Shown: positions 7,147 to 14,647, counted from the stretch's first letter. The stretch is 16,438 nucleotides of DNA from Roseovarius sp. (GCA_021767845.1 JAASSQ010000038.1:1-16438); one strand, 5' to 3'. A program made the numbers and translations. Notes: generated by a model not told the origin, from the letters alone.

Positions 7147-8844
7147 TCAGACGCCGCTGACCTTCACGCTGGTGTTGGGCTCCAGGGTCACGGTGCCCTG
7201 CTTGCGGATGTGGCTTTCGACCACGTCCCAGATCTGCGGCCCCTCGGTGCCCTCGTTCACGCTGGCCCAACCGGCCACCACGTAGTTGCGGGCGGGGTCG
7301 ATCGGCTCGCCGGTGCTCAGCAGCGTCATGTCGGAAATCCGCTCGCCCTGCGGCTTGGAGATGTCGATCGAATAGCCCATGCCGCCGATCCGCACCATGT
7401 CGCCGCCCTGCTGGTAATAGGGGTCGGGGTTGAAGATGTTGTCGGCCACGTCCTCGAGGATCACCTTGATGAATTCGCCCGTCATCTCGGTGCGATAGGC
7501 CTCGCCATAGGTCATCGAGGTGACGTTCCAGATGTCGTCGCGGGTGATCTCGTCGCCGGGGATCAGGCTCGGCCCCCACCGCACACCGGGGCTCATGGCG
7601 ATCTCGGCGTCGCGCTCGGACAGAAGCGCATTGCAGATCAGGTCGTCCCAGGTGCCGTTGAAGTTGCCGCGGCGATAGAGAAGTTCATCGGTCGTGCCGA
7701 TCACCTCGTCCAGCTCGGCCTGGTATGGCGCGCGCTGTTCGTCGATCAGAGCGGTCATGTCCGCATCAGGCTCGATCACGTCGCTGAAGATCGGGATCAG
7801 CTTGTGGCGGAAGCCCATCATCTGCCCGTCGCGCACGTCCAGATCGACGCGGCTGACGAATTTCCCGTTCGATCCGCTGGCGATAATGATCGTGTCACCG
7901 ACCAGAACCGGCTCGGGCAGCGCGTCATGGGTGTGGCCCGACAGGATCACGTCGATGCCCTTCACCACGCCAGCCATCTTCTTGTCCACGTCGAAGCCGT
8001 TGTGGCTCAGGCAGACCACCAACTCCGCGCCCTGGCTGCGCACCTCGTCCACCATCTGCTGCATATTCTCGTCGCGGATGCCGAAGCTGTAGTCGGGGAA
8101 CATCCAGCCCGGATTGGCGATCGGCATGTAGGGGAAAGCCTGCCCGATCACCGCGATCTTCACGCCGCCGCGCTCGTAGAATTCGTAGGGTTTGAACTCG
8201 GCCGCCGGCTCGTCCCACATCGCGTCGAAGATGTTCTGCCCAAGCGCGTCATAGGGCAGCCCCTCGACCAGCTCGCGCACCCGATCCTGGCCCAGGGTGA
8301 ATTCCCAGTGGAAGGTCATCGCGTCAGGCTTGAGCGCGTTCATCACGTTGACCATATCCTGGCCTTCGGTGTGATAGCAGGTATAGGAGCCATGCCAGGT
8401 GTCGCCGCCGTCCAGCAGCAGCGCATCGGGCCGCGCCGCCCGAATCGCCTTGACCACGGTGGCCACCCGGTCCAGCCCGCCGACCCGGCCGTATTCGCGG
8501 GCGAGGGCCGAAAAATCGTTATAGGTCAGCGCATAGTGACTGGGGCTGCCATCCTCGATGCCGTACATCTTGCGGAAATCGGCGCCCGTGATGTGCGGCA
8601 CCTCGCCCTTGTTGGGGCCGACGCCGATATTGATCTCCGGCTCGCGGAAATAGATCGGCTTCAACTGCGCGTGGATGTCCGTGACATGGATCAGGCTCAC
8701 GTTGCCGAACGTGTCGAAATCCAGAAGATCGTCCTGGGTCAGCGCCTGCTGCGCGGCCAGTTTCGACCAGTTGCCGAAACCGGACGCCCCGATCAGGGCC
8801 GAGGCCGCCATGCTGACCTGAAGAAAATCGCGACGAGAGATCAT
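7147..8844 (-). CDS. soxB: SoxB, thiosulfohydrolase
   Basis: SoxB is the periplasmic, dinuclear-manganese hydrolase that releases sulfate from SoxY-bound thiosulfonate. The protein has 565 residues, the normal family length, and belongs to the 5'-nucleotidase/metallophosphatase superfamily. The N-terminus MISRRDFLQ is a twin-arginine signal. Metal-site motifs are in order: TDIHAQLKP (Asp56, His58), LLDGGDTWHGS (Asp148, His151), FHWEFTLG (His179), LSHNG (His281) and SGHTHD (His304, His306). The start at 8844 has GGAGA upstream. It lies between soxA and soxC, with a GC-rich hairpin in the soxA-soxB gap and an operator-like palindrome after its end. Confidence 0.97.
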   Translation of the reverse strand: MISRRDFLQVSMAASALIGASGFGNWSKLAAQQALTQDDLLDFDTFGNVSLIHVTDIHAQLKPIYFREPEINIGVGPNKGEVPHITGADFRKMYGIEDGSPSHYALTYNDFSALAREYGRVGGLDRVATVVKAIRAARPDALLLDGGDTWHGSYTCYHTEGQDMVNVMNALKPDAMTFHWEFTLGQDRVRELVEGLPYDALGQNIFDAMWDEPAAEFKPYEFYERGGVKIAVIGQAFPYMPIANPGWMFPDYSFGIRDENMQQMVDEVRSQGAELVVCLSHNGFDVDKKMAGVVKGIDVILSGHTHDALPEPVLVGDTIIIASGSNGKFVSRVDLDVRDGQMMGFRHKLIPIFSDVIEPDADMTALIDEQRAPYQAELDEVIGTTDELLYRRGNFNGTWDDLICNALLSERDAEIAMSPGVRWGPSLIPGDEITRDDIWNVTSMTYGEAYRTEMTGEFIKVILEDVADNIFNPDPYYQQGGDMVRIGGMGYSIDISKPQGERISDMTLLSTGEPIDPARNYVVAGWASVNEGTEGPQIWDVVESHIRKQGTVTLEPNTSVKVSGV

Positions 8845-8947
8845 TTGCGTCTCCGAGTGGTTAAAGTTCTACCATTCCGCCCCCGGCAATTCGGACGCGG
8901 GTCTGGCCGAAAAGCCAGGAATTTCAATGTCATGCAGGCGGCAGCGT

Positions 8948-8974
8948 GGCCGGGGCGCGGCGGGCGCCCCGGCC
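8948..8974 (-). other. strong intercistronic hairpin between soxA and soxB
   Basis: A perfect 11-bp stem (8948-8958 with 8964-8974; GGCCGGGGCGC with its complement) closes a 5-base loop. It lies 10 bases past the soxA stop. There is no U-tract after it on the minus strand, so it is unlikely to be a classical terminator; a role in mRNA processing, stability or partial attenuation is an inference. Confidence 0.7.
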
Positions 8975-8984
8975 GGTCGTCAGA

Positions 8985-9839
8985 TCAGTTGCGAACCGAC
9001 GGGCCCTCGACCGACAGGCCGTTGCCGCGGCTTGCAACATACAGTTCCAGCGCCACGAACTCGGGGCTGCCCGGCGCATAGGTTTCGGCACGGGTGTCCC
9101 GAACACAGCCCTTGAAGCGGCCGTGAACCGTGTTCAGGCGCGCGTTCTTCAGGCGATAGGTCGGGAAGCCGTTGATCTGCCCCTGGCTCAGGTGGTCGGC
9201 GCGGATCATCATGCCGTAGCTGTCCTCGTGACAATTCGCACAGCTCAGCTCCAGCTGACCGGTCCGGGTGTAGTACAGCTCCTTGCCCTGCTCCCATGTC
9301 TCGCGGGCGGGGCCGTCGATCGCCACGTCCACCGGCATCCCGCGCGACTGAAGCGAGATCAGCGCCTCCATGTTCGCCATCTGGCCGCTGGTATAGCCAT
9401 AGGGCTCGGCGCCCATGTTATTTTCGCGGCAATCGTTGATCTGCATCGCCAGCGTCTGCACCTCTTCCGCGTCCGCGTCCCACTTGGGATAGACCGCGCG
9501 CACGCCTTTCATGCTGCTGGGATCCTCGTGGCAGGATGCGCAGGAATTGCCCTCGGACCCTTCCACGGTGTTCCACTGCTCCATCCCGGCATCGACGAAG
9601 ATCATGCCCGGATTGTCGAAGTCGTCCATCTCCAGTGCCTGGGTCTCGTCCGAGCGGAAATGCCAACCGGACATGATCTGGTCCATGTTGGTGTCTTCCA
9701 TGTGCTCGGGCACCGGCGCCTTGGTGGTCATTTCGATCTCGCCGTTGATGACCAGCTTGTCATCGTCGGGGCCTGCCGAAACAACACCGGGCACGGCCAG
9801 CATCAGCGCGGCGACGGCTGTCATTGCTTTGAATCTCAT
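8985..9839 (-). CDS. soxA: SoxA, diheme cytochrome c subunit of SoxAX
   Basis: SoxA, with SoxX, joins thiosulfate to the SoxY cysteine by an oxidative disulfide in the periplasm. The protein has 284 residues with a Sec signal peptide (MRFKAMTAVAALMLAVPGVVSAG). It has two heme sites, CASCH at 100-104 and CANCH at 200-204, so it belongs to the diheme form of SoxA. Cys245 in RFKGCVRDTRAE is the conserved active-site cysteine that ligates the catalytic heme as a persulfide in characterised SoxA proteins, with Arg241 nearby. Cys137 in the NDC segment is also conserved. The ATG at 9839 follows AGGGAGGAAG. It is separated from soxZ by 71 bases that hold a hairpin. Confidence 0.96.
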   Translation of the reverse strand: MRFKAMTAVAALMLAVPGVVSAGPDDDKLVINGEIEMTTKAPVPEHMEDTNMDQIMSGWHFRSDETQALEMDDFDNPGMIFVDAGMEQWNTVEGSEGNSCASCHEDPSSMKGVRAVYPKWDADAEEVQTLAMQINDCRENNMGAEPYGYTSGQMANMEALISLQSRGMPVDVAIDGPARETWEQGKELYYTRTGQLELSCANCHEDSYGMMIRADHLSQGQINGFPTYRLKNARLNTVHGRFKGCVRDTRAETYAPGSPEFVALELYVASRGNGLSVEGPSVRN

Positions 9840-9858
9840 TCACTTCCTCCCTTGAGCG

Positions 9859-9890
9859 GCCCTGCCCCTCCGGCACCGGAGCGGCAGGGC
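9859..9890 (-). other. strong intercistronic hairpin between soxZ and soxA
   Basis: The stem pairs 9859-9866 (GCCCTGCC) with 9883-9890 and, across one C-C mismatch, 9868-9872 with 9877-9881, leaving a 4-base loop. There is no U-tract after it; the minus strand leads directly into the soxA ribosome binding site. It resembles the soxA-soxB hairpin in strength and position, so the two may bracket soxA for differential mRNA stability. Confidence 0.7.
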
Positions 9891-9910
9891 GCCCTTATCG
9901 TTATGTTCGA

Positions 9911-10240
9911 TCAGCCGACCGAGACCGACTTCTTGTCCTCGTAGACCGATCCGTCGTCATCGTACCAGGTGAATTCGAAATCACCTGCCTCGGGCACCGT
10001 CGCCTCGAACTCGAAATACGGGTTCGTGGAAATCGCCGGGTGCATCTCGACGTCCAGCACCGTCTCGCCGTTGAAGGCGCAGACGAAGCGATGGATGATC
10101 GATTGGGGGATGACGTTGCCGTCGCTGTCCTTGCGCTGACCGGACTCCATCTTGTGGCTGATCAGGGTCTTGATGACCACGACCTCGCCGGCCTCTGCCG
10201 ACTTCGGAGCCTTCACGCGGGGGCGTACACCTTCTGCCAT
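9911..10240 (-). CDS. soxZ: SoxZ, subunit of the SoxYZ sulfur carrier
   Basis: SoxZ is the partner of SoxY in the periplasmic carrier that holds all pathway intermediates. The protein has 109 residues, typical of the family, with no signal peptide; it is exported together with SoxY through SoxY's Tat signal. Family features are the RPRVKAPKSAEAGEVVVIKTLISHKMESGQRKD-type N-terminal half (7-38) and the C-terminal EFTWYDDDGSVYEDKKSVSVG segment. AAGGAG lies upstream of the ATG at 10240. It begins 20 bases after soxY. Confidence 0.96.
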   Translation of the reverse strand: MAEGVRPRVKAPKSAEAGEVVVIKTLISHKMESGQRKDSDGNVIPQSIIHRFVCAFNGETVLDVEMHPAISTNPYFEFEATVPEAGDFEFTWYDDDGSVYEDKKSVSVG

Positions 10241-10260
10241 TTGTCTGTCTCCTTGCTCGC

Positions 10261-10680
10261 TCAGCCGCCGCAGCCGCCGATGGTGACCTTCACGGTCTTC
10301 TGGGTCTTGGCGAAGCTGCCGTCGGCCATCTTGGCCACGGCCACCACGTCCTGCGTGCCGGCCAGGCGGATCCGGGTCTTGGCACGCTGCGCCCCGGCCA
10401 GCGGGCCGAAGTTGAACGTGGCCACGCCCGGCGTGGGGTTGCCGGCCGCCAGAACCATGATCGCGCTCGCGCCCTCGGCGGACACCTCGATCGGAACCGT
10501 GTTGCCGTTCTCGGCGATCTCCGGCGCGTCCAGTTCGACGCCGCCTTCTGCCACGTCGGCGCCGCCGGTGAACTCGTTGATCTTTTCATCCACGGCCGAG
10601 GCCATGGCGGGCATCGGCAGGGTTACGGCCACTGCCGTGGCGCCGCCGATGACCAGGGTTTCGCGTCGTGTGAAATCCAT
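10261..10680 (-). CDS. soxY: SoxY, thiosulfate-binding subunit of the SoxYZ carrier
   Basis: SoxY carries the pathway's covalent intermediates on a cysteine at the end of a swinging C-terminal arm. That arm is intact here: the protein ends VTIGGCGG with Cys137 of 139 residues. The N-terminus MDFTRRETLVIGGATAVAV is a twin-arginine signal, used to export the SoxYZ pair. The ATG at 10680 was chosen because AAGGAG lies six bases upstream; an ATG at 10686 abuts this site, and a GTG at 10713 that overlaps the soxX stop would add eleven residues before the Tat signal. It directly precedes soxZ. Confidence 0.95.
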   Translation of the reverse strand: MDFTRRETLVIGGATAVAVTLPMPAMASAVDEKINEFTGGADVAEGGVELDAPEIAENGNTVPIEVSAEGASAIMVLAAGNPTPGVATFNFGPLAGAQRAKTRIRLAGTQDVVAVAKMADGSFAKTQKTVKVTIGGCGG

Positions 10681-10709
10681 TTTCATCTCCTTGGATAGGG
10701 TGGAGTGCG

Positions 10710-11192
10710 TCACTCGTCGTATTTCAGGGTCATGAGGAACGCGACCACGTCTTCGATCTGTTGGGCCGTCAGAAGCGGATCCAGTTCGCCGTCCGGGGCC
10801 TTGCCCGTGTAGGCCTTGCCCGGACGCACGAAACCCTCGACCTTGTAGTAGGCCGGCATCATCGTGCCGGGATAGGTCTTTTTGGCGTTGGCCACGATGC
10901 CGCGAAGCTCGGCTTCGTTCCAGCGGTCACCGACACCGTCGAGCGGCGGCCCGATCTCGCCATGGAAGGGCGCGTCGTCAAGCGCAGACACCTTGTGGCA
11001 CGAAATGCAGTTGCCGATCGACTTGGTCTTCATGACCTTCGCACCGTTCTCGGGATCGCCCGGCTTGCCGGTCAGCGATTCCTCCACGGCGCCGTATTCG
11101 CCATACTGCACCTCGCCCGGCGCGATGGTGTCGGCCGCTGCAGACCCGGCCGCAAGCACCGCCGCCGCCAGAATTGTCGTTGAAAGCTTCAT
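10710..11192 (-). CDS. soxX: SoxX, monoheme cytochrome c subunit of SoxAX
   Basis: SoxX accepts electrons from SoxA during thiosulfate conjugation in the periplasm. The protein has 160 residues from the ATG at 11192, chosen because GGGAGG precedes it and a clean Sec signal follows (MKLSTTILAAAVLAAGSAAA); a start at 11213 would add MVAMGGN. The heme site is CISCH at 62-66, and Met111 or Met112 in PGTMMPAYYKVEGF is the likely axial ligand. It is the first structural gene after soxVW and has its own upstream region with a perfect operator-like palindrome, so it probably begins a main transcript soxXYZAB. Confidence 0.95.
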   Translation of the reverse strand: MKLSTTILAAAVLAAGSAAADTIAPGEVQYGEYGAVEESLTGKPGDPENGAKVMKTKSIGNCISCHKVSALDDAPFHGEIGPPLDGVGDRWNEAELRGIVANAKKTYPGTMMPAYYKVEGFVRPGKAYTGKAPDGELDPLLTAQQIEDVVAFLMTLKYDE

Positions 11193-11272
11193 GTTTCCTC
11201 CCATGGCTACCATGTTCTCCGCTGCGATAGCTCGGTATACAGTAGGCTACCAGTCAGGCCCGACGCAACAAC

Positions 11273-11292
11273 AAATTCACGATTGTGAATTT
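11273..11292. promoter_or_regulatory. SoxR/SqrR-type operator upstream of soxX
   Basis: A 20-base inverted repeat with perfect 8-bp arms (AAATTCAC, 4-base spacer, GTGAATTT). Its core at 11275-11290 fits ATTC-N8-GAAT. It lies in the soxW-soxX gap, the location where SoxR binding was reported in Paracoccus. On the minus strand TTGCGT (about 17 bases downstream of the core) and TACTGT with an 18-base spacer are possible promoter hexamers, but they are weak. Confidence 0.7.
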
Positions 11293-11315
11293 TTACCCGT
11301 GTCATTCCGTCGGGA

Positions 11316-11909
11316 TTACTCCTGCGCCCCGTCGGACGCGCCCTGCCGCTCACGGATCTTTCGCGCGTGGTACCGCTGGAAATCTTCCCCGTTTTCCAGT
11401 GCATAACGCTTTTCGTTGACCCAGGTGAACATGTCCAGCGTCGTGCCTTTCTGGAACGCGCCCGGCATCACCGCTACCGCCGCCTCCTTGGCCGAGGCGC
11501 CCTCCGGCACCTCCTCGGGCAGGAAGATCACCGTCGGCGTGAACAATATCCCCCATTTGCGCAGCATGTCCTTCTCGGGCAGCGATTCCCCGTCGAGATC
11601 GGTCACCTCCCGATCGCCATGCAGGTTGAGCTGCACGACGAAGAAGTTTTCCGAGATGTAGTCCGAGATCTCCGGGTCGGGATAGACCTCCTCGTGCATC
11701 TTCTTGCAATAGATGCAGCCGCGCTGCTCGATCATCAGCGCCAGCCGCTTGCCCTCGGCATTGGCCTCGGCCAGATCCTCGCCCAGATCGAGGAACGTCT
11801 CGCGCATCCAAGGCGCCTTGTGCAGGCCGTCATCGCCCACCTCGGCCGCCGATCCCGGCGACACGAAGGCCGCCATCGCCATCAGCGACGCCACCACGAA
11901 ATGTTTCAT
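11316..11909 (-). CDS. soxW: SoxW, periplasmic thioredoxin
   Basis: SoxW is a thioredoxin-fold protein reduced by the membrane protein SoxV. The protein has 197 residues with a Sec signal peptide (MKHFVVASLMAMAAFVSPGSAAE). The redox motif is Cys65-Ile-Tyr-Cys68 in RGCIYCKKMHEEVY, and the cis-proline is in LFTPTVIFLPE. The insert with DREVTDLDGESLPEKDML between these is typical of SoxW/thioredoxin_2-type proteins. GGGAGGAGAG precedes the ATG at 11909. It lies 31 bases after soxV and is followed by a 123-base gap holding the soxX operator. Confidence 0.93.
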   Translation of the reverse strand: MKHFVVASLMAMAAFVSPGSAAEVGDDGLHKAPWMRETFLDLGEDLAEANAEGKRLALMIEQRGCIYCKKMHEEVYPDPEISDYISENFFVVQLNLHGDREVTDLDGESLPEKDMLRKWGILFTPTVIFLPEEVPEGASAKEAAVAVMPGAFQKGTTLDMFTWVNEKRYALENGEDFQRYHARKIRERQGASDGAQE

Positions 11910-11940
11910 TCTCTCCTCCCTTGGTGTCAGGCGCCCGGTC

Positions 11941-12678
11941 CTATCCGATGGACTGGAAGCCGGGAAACCATTCTATCATGTAATTGGCGATGATGTTCAC
12001 CGCGTTGGTCGCGATCAGCACCGCGAACAGGATCAGCATGGCGCCCATCACCTTCTCGACATGGGCCAGGTATTTCCGCTTGGATTGCATCCACGCCAGA
12101 AACGGCCGCGCGAACAGCGCCGCAACCACGAACGGCGCGGTCATCGCCAGTCCGTAGACCATCAGCAGCAGCGCGCCCTCCGACAGGCTGCCCATGCCGC
12201 TTGCGACCATCAGGATCGCCGCCAGGGCCGGGCCCACGCAAGGCGTCCAGCCGAACCCGAAGGCCAGCCCCATCAGGTAGGCGCCGATCACCGTGGTCGG
12301 CTCCGCCGCGCTTTCCAGGCGCGCTTCGCGGTAAAGCAGCGGGATGCGCACGACCCCCAGGAAATGCAGCCCGAACAGCGCCAGGACCGCCGCCGCGACA
12401 TAGCTCAGCGGTTCGCGCCACTGGGCAAAGGCCTGCCCCAAGGCCGTCGCCCCCATACCCAGCAGAACGAAGATCGTCGTCACGCCAAGGGCGAACATCA
12501 CCGCCGAAAGGGTCAGGCGCTTCTGCGCCCCCGGCGCGATCGCCCCGTCCCCGCGCAGCTCGGTCATCGACAGCCCCGCCATGTAGCACAGGTAAAACGG
12601 CACCATCGGCAGAATACAGGGGGTGAAAAACGACAGAAGCCCCGCAAGTGCTGCGCCCGCATAGGAAATTTCCAGCAT
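11941..12678 (-). CDS. soxV: SoxV, CcdA/DsbD-type membrane thiol transporter
   Basis: SoxV carries reducing equivalents from cytoplasmic thioredoxin across the inner membrane to SoxW and thereby keeps SoxYZ active. The protein has 245 residues with six predicted membrane helices. The two paired cysteines of the CcdA family are present: Cys21 in SFFTPCILPMVPFYL and Cys147 in FGFGWTPCVGPALA. AAGGAG lies upstream of the ATG at 12678. It is the first gene of the minus-strand operon and is divergent from soxS. Confidence 0.95.
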   Translation of the reverse strand: MLEISYAGAALAGLLSFFTPCILPMVPFYLCYMAGLSMTELRGDGAIAPGAQKRLTLSAVMFALGVTTIFVLLGMGATALGQAFAQWREPLSYVAAAVLALFGLHFLGVVRIPLLYREARLESAAEPTTVIGAYLMGLAFGFGWTPCVGPALAAILMVASGMGSLSEGALLLMVYGLAMTAPFVVAALFARPFLAWMQSKRKYLAHVEKVMGAMLILFAVLIATNAVNIIANYMIEWFPGFQSIG

Positions 12679-12703
12679 TCGCGAAGCTCCTTGTTAAATC
12701 AAC

Positions 12704-12739
12704 ATATTCAAATTAGGTTGTATGTAGAGTTGACGTCAA
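12704..12739. promoter_or_regulatory. divergent soxV/soxS control region with a degenerate operator
   Basis: The left half-site ATATTC (12704-12709) is followed after eight bases by TTGTAT (12718-12723), only half of which fits the expected GAATAT. Nearby, TTGACGTCAA (12730-12739) is a perfect 10-bp palindrome whose minus strand supplies a good -35 (TTGACG), with TAATTT (12710-12715) 18 bases on as a possible soxV -10 that overlaps the operator. SoxR binding in this gap is known in Paracoccus; here the site is only a weak match. Confidence 0.4.
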
Positions 12740-12750
12740 TCGGTCTTTCC

Positions 12751-13131
12751 ATGTTCCGACAGGTTATAGCCCACGCGATCGCGTCCGTTTTCATTGCCGC
12801 CGCGCCGGTCGCGCAAGCGGCCGAGCTCGTGATGGTCGAACAAGCCGGCTGCCATTACTGCATCCAGTGGAAGCAGCAGATCGGACCGATCTATCCCAAG
12901 ACGGACGAGGGCGACTTCGCGCCCTTGCGCATGGTCTCGATGGCCGAAGCCCCGCCCGACGGGGTCAGCTTCGCGCGGCCCGTCACCTTCACCCCGACCT
13001 TCGTTCTGGTCGAGAACGGCCAGGAACTGGCCCGGATCGAGGGCTATCCGGGCGAGGATTTCTTCTGGGGCCTGCTTGAAATGATGCTTCTGGAGCACAC
13101 GGACTTTGCACAGACCGCGCATACGAACTAG
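12751..13131 (+). CDS. soxS: SoxS, periplasmic thioredoxin-like protein
   Basis: SoxS is a small periplasmic thioredoxin reported in Paracoccus to reactivate SoxY. The protein has 126 residues with a Sec signal (MFRQVIAHAIASVFIAAAPVAQA), Cys34-His-Tyr-Cys37 in EQAGCHYCIQW, and the cis-proline in TFTPTFVLVENG, followed by IEGYPGEDFFWGLLE. The ATG at 12751 was chosen because the signal peptide starts there; no Shine-Dalgarno sequence precedes it, so it may be leaderless or weakly translated. A long open frame continues upstream on this strand but is the shadow of soxV. It is divergent from soxV and followed by soxR. Confidence 0.9.
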   Translation: MFRQVIAHAIASVFIAAAPVAQAAELVMVEQAGCHYCIQWKQQIGPIYPKTDEGDFAPLRMVSMAEAPPDGVSFARPVTFTPTFVLVENGQELARIEGYPGEDFFWGLLEMMLLEHTDFAQTAHTN

Positions 13132-13185
13132 ATAACGCTCGCCCGGAGACGCGGCCGGGACCAACAGGGACGGAAAACCACGACG

Positions 13186-13539
13186 ATGGCACTTCCAGTA
13201 TTCGACAGTTCGCTCAGCGACGCTGAAATGGACCGCATGGTCGAGAACGCGACCAACGCTTCGAATTTCCTCAAGGCGATCAGCCACGAGGGCCGGCTGA
13301 TGATCCTGTGCCACCTCGTCTCCGGCGAAAAATCGGTGACCGAACTCGAAGAACTGCTGTCCGCCCGGCAGGCGGCCGTCTCGCAACAGCTCTCCCGCCT
13401 GCGGCTCGAAGGTCTGGTCGAACCCCGCCGCGAGGGGAAGGCCATCTACTACCGCCTCGCGGATGAACGGCCCCGCCGTATACTTGAACTGGTCTATGAG
13501 CTATTCTGCGCCGAAGACCCGGAATCGGCGCAAGGCTAG
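13186..13539 (+). CDS. soxR: SoxR, ArsR-family sulfur-responsive repressor
   Basis: This 117-residue winged-helix protein represses sox genes in related bacteria. The recognition helix is in TELEELLSARQAAVSQQLSRL (52-72), and the wing is in EGLVEPRREGKAIYYRL (75-91). Cys42 in LMILCHLV and Cys108 in YELFCAED are 66 residues apart, the same spacing as Cys41 and Cys107 of SqrR from Rhodobacter capsulatus, which join through a tetrasulfide bridge when persulfides accumulate. A persulfide-sensing mechanism is therefore likely. It lies 54 bases after soxS and upstream of the YeeE/YedE gene. Likely targets are the operators at 7091 and 11275 and possibly 12704. Confidence 0.93.
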   Translation: MALPVFDSSLSDAEMDRMVENATNASNFLKAISHEGRLMILCHLVSGEKSVTELEELLSARQAAVSQQLSRLRLEGLVEPRREGKAIYYRLADERPRRILELVYELFCAEDPESAQG

Positions 13540-13578
13540 GACACCCGCGCGCCGCCTCCGGTGTGGGAGGAGAGCGCA

Positions 13579-14634
13579 ATGTACGACCTCATCGGTGACA
13601 ACACGCTGGTGGCCCTGATCGGGCTGGCCTCTGGGATCTTTCTGGGGCTGGCGGCCCGTCTGGGCCGGTTCTGCACGATGGGCGCGATCGAGGACATGCT
13701 GTATGGCGGCTCCTCGGTGCGGATGCGCATGTGGATCCTTGCCATCGGCGTCGCCGTCATGGGCACGTTCGGCGCGGCCGGCGCGGGCCTGATGGCACTG
13801 GAGGAGTCGTATTACCTCTCGATCCGCTGGATGCCGCTGGCCTCCATCCTCGGCGGGCTGATGTTCGGCTACGGCATGGCCTTGGCGGGCAATTGCGGCT
13901 ACGGCTGCATCGCGCGGCTCGGCGGCGGCGATTTCCGCGCCTTCGTCATCGTGATCGTGATGGGAGTGTCGGCCTATGTCGTTCTGCACGGGCCGCTGGC
14001 CTATATCCGCAACTGGGCCTTCTTCCAGGAGGACGTGACCGGCCTGCCCCCCGGCCTCGTGCATCTGGCGGCCAGCCAGACGGGCCTGCCGATCGCGCCG
14101 ATGGGCATCGCCATCGGTGCGCTGATCGCGCTTGGTGCCTTGTGGTCGCGCAGCATGATCTCCGAGCCGAAATCGATCTTCTGGGCCTGCGTCGTGGGGC
14201 TGGCCATCACCGCCGGATGGGTGGGCAGCTACTGGGTGGCGACCACAGGTTTCACGGCGATGCCGGTGGTGTCGCACAGCTTCTCCGCGCCGGTGGGCGA
14301 GACGCTTCTCTATTTCATGACCGCCTCGGCGCGCGCGCCCTCCTTCGCGGTGGGCTCGGTCGCGGGCGTGGCCGTGGGCGCCTTCATCGGCTCGCTGCTC
14401 AAGGGGCATTTCCGGTGGGAAGCCTGCGAAGACCCGCGCGAGTTGCGCCGCCAGATGACCGGCGCGGCGATCATGGGCGCGGGCGCGGTGCTGGCGCTTG
14501 GCTGCACCGTGGGCCAGGGCCTGTCGGCCTTTTCGGTGCTGGCCTTCTCGGCGCCGGTCACGTTCCTCGCGATCATCGCCGGCGCGGCGCTTGGCCTGCG
14601 CCAGTTGATCGAGGGGTTCCAGCCCGCCGAATAG
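13579..14634 (+). CDS. YeeE/YedE-family (sulfur transport, DUF395) membrane protein
   Basis: This is a 351-residue inner-membrane protein with about eight to ten helices in two halves. Family cysteines are visible: Cys32 in GRFCTMGAIEDML, Cys106 and Cys110 in AGNCGYGCIARLGGGD, and one in LALGCTVGQGLSAFS near 308. The family includes TsuA, which imports thiosulfate through such cysteines, and PmpA/PmpB, which are split halves. The start at 13579 follows GGGAGGAG; a GTG at 13561 would add six residues. It lies 39 bases after soxR and is probably in the soxSR transcript, so sulfur-compound movement across the membrane is likely co-regulated with Sox. The exact substrate is unknown. Confidence 0.9.
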   Translation: MYDLIGDNTLVALIGLASGIFLGLAARLGRFCTMGAIEDMLYGGSSVRMRMWILAIGVAVMGTFGAAGAGLMALEESYYLSIRWMPLASILGGLMFGYGMALAGNCGYGCIARLGGGDFRAFVIVIVMGVSAYVVLHGPLAYIRNWAFFQEDVTGLPPGLVHLAASQTGLPIAPMGIAIGALIALGALWSRSMISEPKSIFWACVVGLAITAGWVGSYWVATTGFTAMPVVSHSFSAPVGETLLYFMTASARAPSFAVGSVAGVAVGAFIGSLLKGHFRWEACEDPRELRRQMTGAAIMGAGAVLALGCTVGQGLSAFSVLAFSAPVTFLAIIAGAALGLRQLIEGFQPAE

Positions 14635-14647
14635 GCCCCGCCGCGCC

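Noticed and set aside
8948..8974. soxA-soxB hairpin as a rho-independent terminator
   Set aside because: No T-run follows the stem on the minus strand, and soxB lies immediately downstream in the same operon.
7210..9081. 623-codon plus-strand frame opposite soxB
   Set aside because: Length alone is not evidence in high-GC DNA; soxB on the other strand has every metal-site motif.
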